From assembly GCF_963675165.1 (NCBI RefSeq), contig NC_087377.1, positions 7,333,122 to 7,397,121 on the forward strand: a stretch of 64,000 bases of DNA, read 5' to 3'. Shown here piece after piece: positions 58,685-64,000 of the stretch; within the stretch, counting starts at the first letter, position 1, and every line of letters begins with the position of its first letter. This stretch comes from Halichondria panicea (taxonomy: Eukaryota; Porifera; Demospongiae; Suberitida; Halichondriidae). The translations under genes and the position numbers were made by a program. The notes beneath the pieces are model-generated. The model searched no databases. It was not told the origin of the DNA and was given only the letters and a program-made list of their open reading frames with translations.

Positions 58685-60190
58685 ATTAGTTGTTAGTATT
58701 ACACTTCTATAATATTATGCAGGTAGTGGAGAACAGCATCGTATTCTTGTTACTAAAAGGTAGTCAAATTTAGATCAACTGTGAGTGATTCGATTTTAGT
58801 TGTTCGCTAGGTTGTTATGTGAATGCATTTTGAGTTCTCTCTAATATTCTAGGTTCCAAGTTGCACAAGGTTCACTCGGTATCGTGTGGACTCTGACCTA
58901 TTGACTCCCTCAATCAGCCGTTCAATCACGGACCCTCTTCTGTTTGATGGCTCACTCAGTTTCTCCCTCCCCACTGACAAGATGACAGAATACAGTGTCA
59001 CACTGACTGATGAGAATGGAATAGATCTCGTGTTTGAGAATCAGTGAGTTTAATAGTACGTCTTCCTTTGCTAATTATTTGATCCCCAGGTACATTTGAC
59101 GTTCAAGACCTCCTAGTGTCTGAATGTCCTGGTGGTGGTGGTATTTGTGTGAGCATTGTGTATGTTGAAGATACCCTCTCTCCCGGAGCTCTCGTCTGTG
59201 CAGTTCGTATCATTGATGGAGTGTTTGATTTTGCTAATATGAAACTGGTTTCCATCCCTCGGCATTATATTGAGAATTTCACCATTCCTGTTTCTAGTGG
59301 AGAATACCGAGTGATTGCTTTTGATCTGGAGAGCAACCATTTACCAAACATGCCCATCTCTATGGTAGCACTCAGTCAAGACATTATGAAAATGAACACT
59401 AGTGTTGAAGGTACCTGCTCTGTGTGTTATTGCTGTGCTCTAATCTTAGTCATTTACCGTAGACATTACCAGTCCACCACCCAGAGAGGGCATTAGTGCA
59501 TCCAATTTAACGAATGGAGATGTTAGTGTGACCTGCTCCAACTCTGCCCTGAATTGTCTAGTCTTGTTCCAATCCACCACCATCTTGGACAGAGTATCTG
59601 TTGGTTTCATCACCGCATCTGAAGTATCAACTGTCCTCTCTTTAAATGACACCCTTGGTGATGGCTATGTGGTGGTGTACTCTTGGAATAGTTCACAGTC
59701 CATCTTTGAAGGGAAGGTATCACTCATTATGCAACAACTGGATCTACTCACCAGTAAGTGCCTCTGTAGATTATCAGAGCTAACATAATTCATTGCTTTT
59801 TCGTTGCAGCTGGTCCCACTATACCTCCAATGTCTGATTCACAAACAGACCCACCTCCTCCTGATATGGAGTCCCTGCTGACATCAGTTATCGCTGGTAG
59901 GTTTCTAGTGCTGTAAAAGTGTATCATAATGATTCTCTCCATTCACTGTCACAGCAGCAGCTATAGCTGGTAAGTCAATCTACAGAGCACTGACTAGTTT
60001 AATATATATAATAATTATTTGCTATTGTTATAATGCTAGAAAAATATAGTGATACCTTTGCTGTTTATAACGGAGATATTGGGCCACCGTTTTCAATCAC
60101 AGCGCTCCACTCCAATTGAGCACCAAGCGGAATTATTTTTTACTGGCACTTAGAGAGAAATTATAGCTTGGCCTAAAATCGAGGCTATAG

Positions 60191-60417
60191 CAAGGGCGTA
60201 TGAAAGAGAAGAGGGCATGCAACTACAATTTACAAATGGGCGGGGGTTTATGTCTAAATATAGTAAACAATTTATTGCACGTGCACTTTATACTTTATAG
60301 ACTATCCTAGTGGGAGGTTGGGCTAAATATAGCATATCCTGCTGACTCATCAATAATACGACGCATACACAGTATACTTTGTGAGTTGCATGCCCTCTTC
60401 TCTTCATACGCCCTTGG
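60191..60417. mobile_element. M3 MITE
   Basis: caagggcgtatgaaagagaag to cttctcttcatacgcccttg, 227 bp. The interior runs in the opposite sense to 28794-29026. Confidence 0.85.
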
Positions 60418-61270
60418 CTATACGTACAAATGAACAATCAGGTGGCCTTGTGGAACAGCTATATACTATCTTCTATTCCAATGCTATATATAAGCGCCAA
60501 CTATAATTATGTAAAATTATTGTTTTATCTTGTTCTATTTGCGCGTCACTGGAAAATCATCTAATTATTTGTGGCCCTGTAAGTAGAAGTAACTGTAACT
60601 GTGCATGATCAAATGTGCATGGTTTGATCTACATGTATTGTGCATTGTATGTACTTTACCAGAATGGACAACTGAAACACACACATGCACTACTTAATAA
60701 TAGAGGAGTACTATATTTGCTATCAAAGGTATACCCCTCCGGTAGTGATGTACAATAAAAATGTGTACTAGACCTATTACACAGTTCGAAGAGGCTGCAA
60801 GACAGACTTTCATCATGCGTATACATGTAACCTCACTCCAGCACTTCACTACTTTAGTAATTTGCATGACTGTGAATAATGTGTTACTTTACTGAGTGCT
60901 GCCTTAAAAGGAGGTTGTCCTTTTCAGAGGTGTCCATGCTTATATCCTCATATAAAATGATACATGTATACTCAAATGGAATGCATGCTCTTTGTTGACA
61001 CAAGGGTATGAGTACTAAAAGCTAACATTCTTGGTTAATGGACTGCATGTTTTGTTACCCGAGGCGCGCGTGGGCGGCCACGGGTATAGTAGTCTGTTTG
61101 TTTGTAACAATAATATCTACTCACCTGGATGCCATAGCACTGCGTTTACAGCATAGATAGTCTTCACACAACAATATCTTGGTTTAAATAGTGGCAGATT
61201 TTGATGTCTTTGTCGAGTAAAAGCGAGCAAAAGCTAAGAAGCTTAAATTTGCCACGTGGCCTTGAGTCAA

Positions 61271-61345
61271 GGTACGGGATCACTTCAGCTGAAAATATGT
61301 AGTCAAGGCTTGATTACGTATTTTCAGCTGAAGTGATCCCGTACC
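61271..61345. repeat. Hairpin with about 31-bp arms
   Basis: ggtacgggatcacttcagct... at 61271 is repeated in reverse complement ending at 61345, with one mismatch and a loop of about 13 bases. The arm sequence itself belongs to the R3 repeat body (gatcacttc, ggtacggg), so it may reflect two R3 ends meeting head to head. Confidence 0.85.
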
Positions 61346-62895
61346 AGGAACAATTGAATAGGGGAGTAGAATTGTGACTGCACTGGTTGTTGACTGACTC
61401 TGGATCCTATACTCCAGCCTAGAAGGAGCCATACTTCTCTTAGTCTAAGACTCCAGGCTTCTTTGCTGTGATTCCAGTCCATAGTGCATGTCTCATGCAT
61501 GTACGTTGTTAGTTTAGTTTTATTGCTCTTGAGTTGCTGTGCTAGCGCATGCTAGTCATACATGCTACATGCATTGCATTATCACTCTTCTGGTTTCTTT
61601 ATTATCATGTCACCAGCCGAGGGTTTGCACTTTAGTGCTCTAGTTTGGTTTGTCTGTTTGTTTGTTTGTAATTTCAGGATCTGCTCACCTGGCTGCCACA
61701 GCACTGCGTTTATAGCATGGATAGCCTTCACACAATAAGTTATTAGTTTTAACAATAGTAGATTTCGATGTTAGAGCTTGGTTGTCGAATAAAAGCAAGC
61801 AAAAACTAAGAAGCTTAAACTTGCACAATGGCAGCTAGCTAGCTAGCTAACTACACGCGGCCTTTGTTCGAGGTATCCTCCGTATTTACAGCTGAAGTGA
61901 TCCCGTACCAAAAACAGTGGAAAAGGGTCACTACAATAGAAAGTTAGAATTGTGACTTGTTTGTTGCTCTGTTAGCTGACTCCAGGATCCCAGGAGTCAT
62001 ATCATACATGTACTTCTCTGAGACTCCAGGCATCTTTGCTGTGATCCTAGTCCACTGGGCATGCCTCATTACCACTAAAACTCTGTTCTCAATGCATGCC
62101 TCTAGTCTGGTTTAGTTTTATTGCTCCTGCATGAGTTGCTGTGCTAGACAGTTCAGTCATACACCACTACATGCATTGCATTATATCACTCTTCTGGTTT
62201 CTTTATAATCATGTCACTAGCCGAGGGTTTGCACTTCAGTGCTCTAGTTTCCACGTCAGCACAATGCACAGTACATCATAGGGTACAGCTAGGGATGATC
62301 TCACACAAAAGGTTGTGAACAATTGATTCGAGGCTCTAGTTACATACGCTTCAACTGCATCCCATTGAATAGTACATGTGTAGCTTATAATTATGACCAC
62401 AAATCTACTGCTTGTTTTTTCCATTAGCCACTCAAAATCTGTCATCAATTCCTTTTTTAGTCACGGTTTAATAAAGCTGTTGTGTTTGACTATTCTATTT
62501 ATTTATAGTTGTCTAAACTGAACATGAATGTTTATATAATGAGTGCACTTTTCTCATAATTATTATGATTGTGGTTGTTGTTGTCATGGTAGCGTTCTAG
62601 TAAACTGGTCAGCTTAGAATGCATTCTTGTAATGATACTTTTCCAGAGATTGATCAGACAATCTTTTTCATGGCATTTAAACGTACTGGTTAAACGGAGT
62701 TAATCAGGGAGACTCCCATACCCATCGTATAATCCTGCGCATGCGTACCGCTGGTCAGCTTAGAATGCATTCTTGTAATGATTCTTTTCCAGACTTCACA
62801 AAAGAATTTATTAACGTGGACATAATTTAGAGTTAATTACAAATTCGCTAAATTAGTACCCTTTTTCATTATCACTTGTCATATTCCTTTTGTAG

Positions 62896-63311
62896 GACAA
62901 CCGGCCAGTAGTGAGGGTGTTTCTGCCACAAAGCTGCCAAACGGAGATGCATAAGTGACTTGTGCTGACTCTGATGTCGTTTGTCTTGTTTTGTTTCAGT
63001 CTACCATCGCTCTCGACAGAATTCTAGTTGCTCTCATTGACTCAATTGCGAGTTCAACAACCTTCTCTGTCAGCGACACCTTTGCTAATGGCCGTGTGAT
63101 AGTTTACTCTTGGAATAGCTCACAATCCATCTTCGACGGGAAGGTATCACTCATTAGGCAACTCAATCCACCGACAAGTGGGTGTATTTGGTAGCTCATT
63201 TTCATACTGTTTACTGTGTTTTGTGTACAGGTGCACCTTCTACCTTGTCTCCTACCGACCCCCCACCTGTTACTGGGTTCCAATTTCCATTGGTCACAGG
63301 AGTAATAGCTG
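62896..63311 (+). pseudogene. Receptor J: domain 5 and stalk exons of a B-like copy
   Basis: Exon 7 (62896-63177, 282 nt) and stalk exon (63231-63311, 81 nt) have the sizes, phases and splice sites of B. A TAA (62952-62954) replaces the CAA of DAQVTC. Exons 1-6 are not found upstream. A gypsy element fills the next intron, so any membrane and tail exons lie beyond the window. Domain 5 otherwise stays open after the stop (VYSWNSSQSIFDGKVSL). Confidence 0.85.
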
Positions 63312-63353
63312 GTAAAGCAAAACAGTATTAAAATTAATGTTTAGTAAAAATAG

Positions 63354-63644
63354 TGTGAAAAGGTTCACTTGATAGTTGTAGATAAATGATATTGTTTCAC
63401 CAGACTGCCATGCACAATTTAACAACCAGTTTATATACTAATGCCTGCACTAATTGAATTCTATGGTTAGTCCTGATGAGTCTTGGTGGATCTTGAAGAG
63501 GCATGCTCGATCTTGAAGATGCATGATGAGTCTTGAAGAGGCATGCTCGATCTTGCCAGGTCTATGTGTGTGTGTGTTCTACTAAGAGTAACAATAATGT
63601 GCTAACATAATATAATAAACAACATCCATAATTACATTATTACA
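63354..63644 (-). repeat. Putative 3' LTR of a reverse-strand gypsy element
   Basis: On the minus strand a purine tract (cagaggggaacga) ends at 63645, followed by TGTAATAATG. The LTR contains tagtatataaa and ends TTTTCACA at 63354, about 291 bp. It includes a minisatellite (63472-63556) with units built on gatcttgaagaggcatgctc. The host sequence is the intron after the stalk exon of J. Confidence 0.65.
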
Positions 63645-64000
63645 TCGTTCCCCTCTGAAAAAGAAAATCCGTCCCGGATTATACCAACAATCAGCCAAAT
63701 ACCGCATGAATCGATCAGGGGGGCGTCGTAATCGGTGAGGGTAATGTCGTTGGTGGGCTATCGGCTGAGCTGTAGCATCATTGTCATCTTCAAGCAACTG
63801 CAGGTGAGTGCCAGCAGGTGTATTGCTCGGTGAAAGATAGGCTGGTCTACTTTTACGGACATGTTCAAGTCAAATGGTTGGAGGACATGGTTTAAGCCGA
63901 TCAAAGTGAATTATCGGACGTTGACGTGGGTTCTGCAATCGATAAACTGAGTCCGATAGTTGTTTGAGGATTCTGTACGGTCCCGTCCATGGTCGGTGGA
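63645..64000 (-). pseudogene. Gypsy integrase C-terminal end, cut by the window
   Basis: Minus-strand frame reads WTGPYRILKQLSDSVYRLQN and IIHFDRLKPCPP, the C-terminal barrel of a gypsy-type integrase. An in-frame TGA (63870-63872) follows, then about 75 further codons ending in the LTR. The stop may be the natural end of Pol or a later mutation. It is a third, different gypsy lineage. Confidence 0.75.

Larger units (their letters stand above)
55564..59969 (+). pseudogene. Receptor I: type I copy, frame-broken in domain 3, no tail seen
   Basis: Exons 55564-55630 (signal MDKSLTSFTFLFMAGSF), 56573-56869 (Ig-like), 56931-57203 (FN3-like) are intact. Exon 4 (58723-58780) is diverged and hits TAG. 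Exon 5 (58853-59043) lost eight bases at its end, so the join to exon 6 (59090-59410) is out of frame. Exons 7 (59463-59753), stalk (59810-59896) and micro-exon (59955-59969) are open and well preserved. No membrane or tail exon follows before copy J. Intron 3 is enlarged by the insertion at 57240-58684. It is the partner of C in the segmental duplication. Confidence 0.85.
59970..62895. other. I-J spacer: repeats and the TTAA empty site
   Basis: No gene seen. M3 MITE (60191-60417), a stretch matching the A-B spacer with an unoccupied TTAA (60694-60697), two R3 repeats in tandem (61057-61643, 61644-62247), a 75-bp hairpin (61271-61345), and a 43-bp direct repeat (62605-62647 and 62751-62793). 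Confidence 0.7.

Overview
The window is eukaryotic. Genes are split into short exons with GT-AG introns, mostly 50-100 bp but some 1-2 kb. The DNA is AT-rich and crowded with small inverted-repeat transposons and retrotransposon fragments. The style of the cysteine-paired FN3-like domains (YCVDI...VCDRFSFTVTP) and the very short introns recall receptor ectodomains predicted from demosponge genomes, so my best guess is a demosponge. No rRNA, tRNA or CRISPR was recognised.

The main content is a cluster of about ten copies (called A to J here) of one type I membrane receptor family. A full copy has a signal-peptide exon, an Ig-like domain, an FN3-like domain, a two-exon third domain, two further beta-rich domains of unknown family, a Pro/Ser/Thr stalk, one transmembrane helix and a tail of about 80 residues with four or five tyrosines. 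Nearly all introns are in phase 1, so domains can be exchanged without breaking the frame. B (7637-11515, 651 aa) and C (15634-19231, 655 aa) are intact; F (30317-34528, minus strand, 603 aa) is intact but lacks the conserved tail. E (21915-25846) carries only two point lesions. A, D, H, I and J are broken or partial. G (39574-42094) has the first domains intact but ends differently from the rest.

There are two ectodomain types: type I (B, C, D, G, I, J) and type II (A, E, F). H is a recombinant, type II at its 5' end and type I at its 3' end. The interval from B exon 7 through the B-C spacer to the C stalk (about 10.6-18.5 kb) is repeated from H exon 7 to the I stalk (about 51.4-60.0 kb).

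Layout: 1-3.6 kb, nested gypsy/hAT/gypsy retroelement debris; 3.6-4.5, A; 4.9-6.8, a TTAA-flanked insertion; 7.6-11.5, B; 11.5-15.6, duplicated spacer; 15.6-19.2, C; 19.6-21.7, D; 21.9-25.8, E; 25.8-30.3, repeat-rich; 30.3-34.5, F (reverse); 34.5-39.5, repeats; 39.6-42.1, G; 42.1-48.7, repeats plus a degenerate retroelement; 48.8-52.3, H; 52.3-55.6, duplicated spacer; 55.6-60.0, I; 60.0-62.9, repeats; 62.9-63.3, J; 63.4-64.0, a reverse-strand gypsy element. The overall picture, a polymorphic-looking tandem cluster of Ig-type receptors with tyrosine tails, pseudogenes and recombinants, resembles in organisation known allorecognition or immune receptor complexes of invertebrates; that functional reading is inference.
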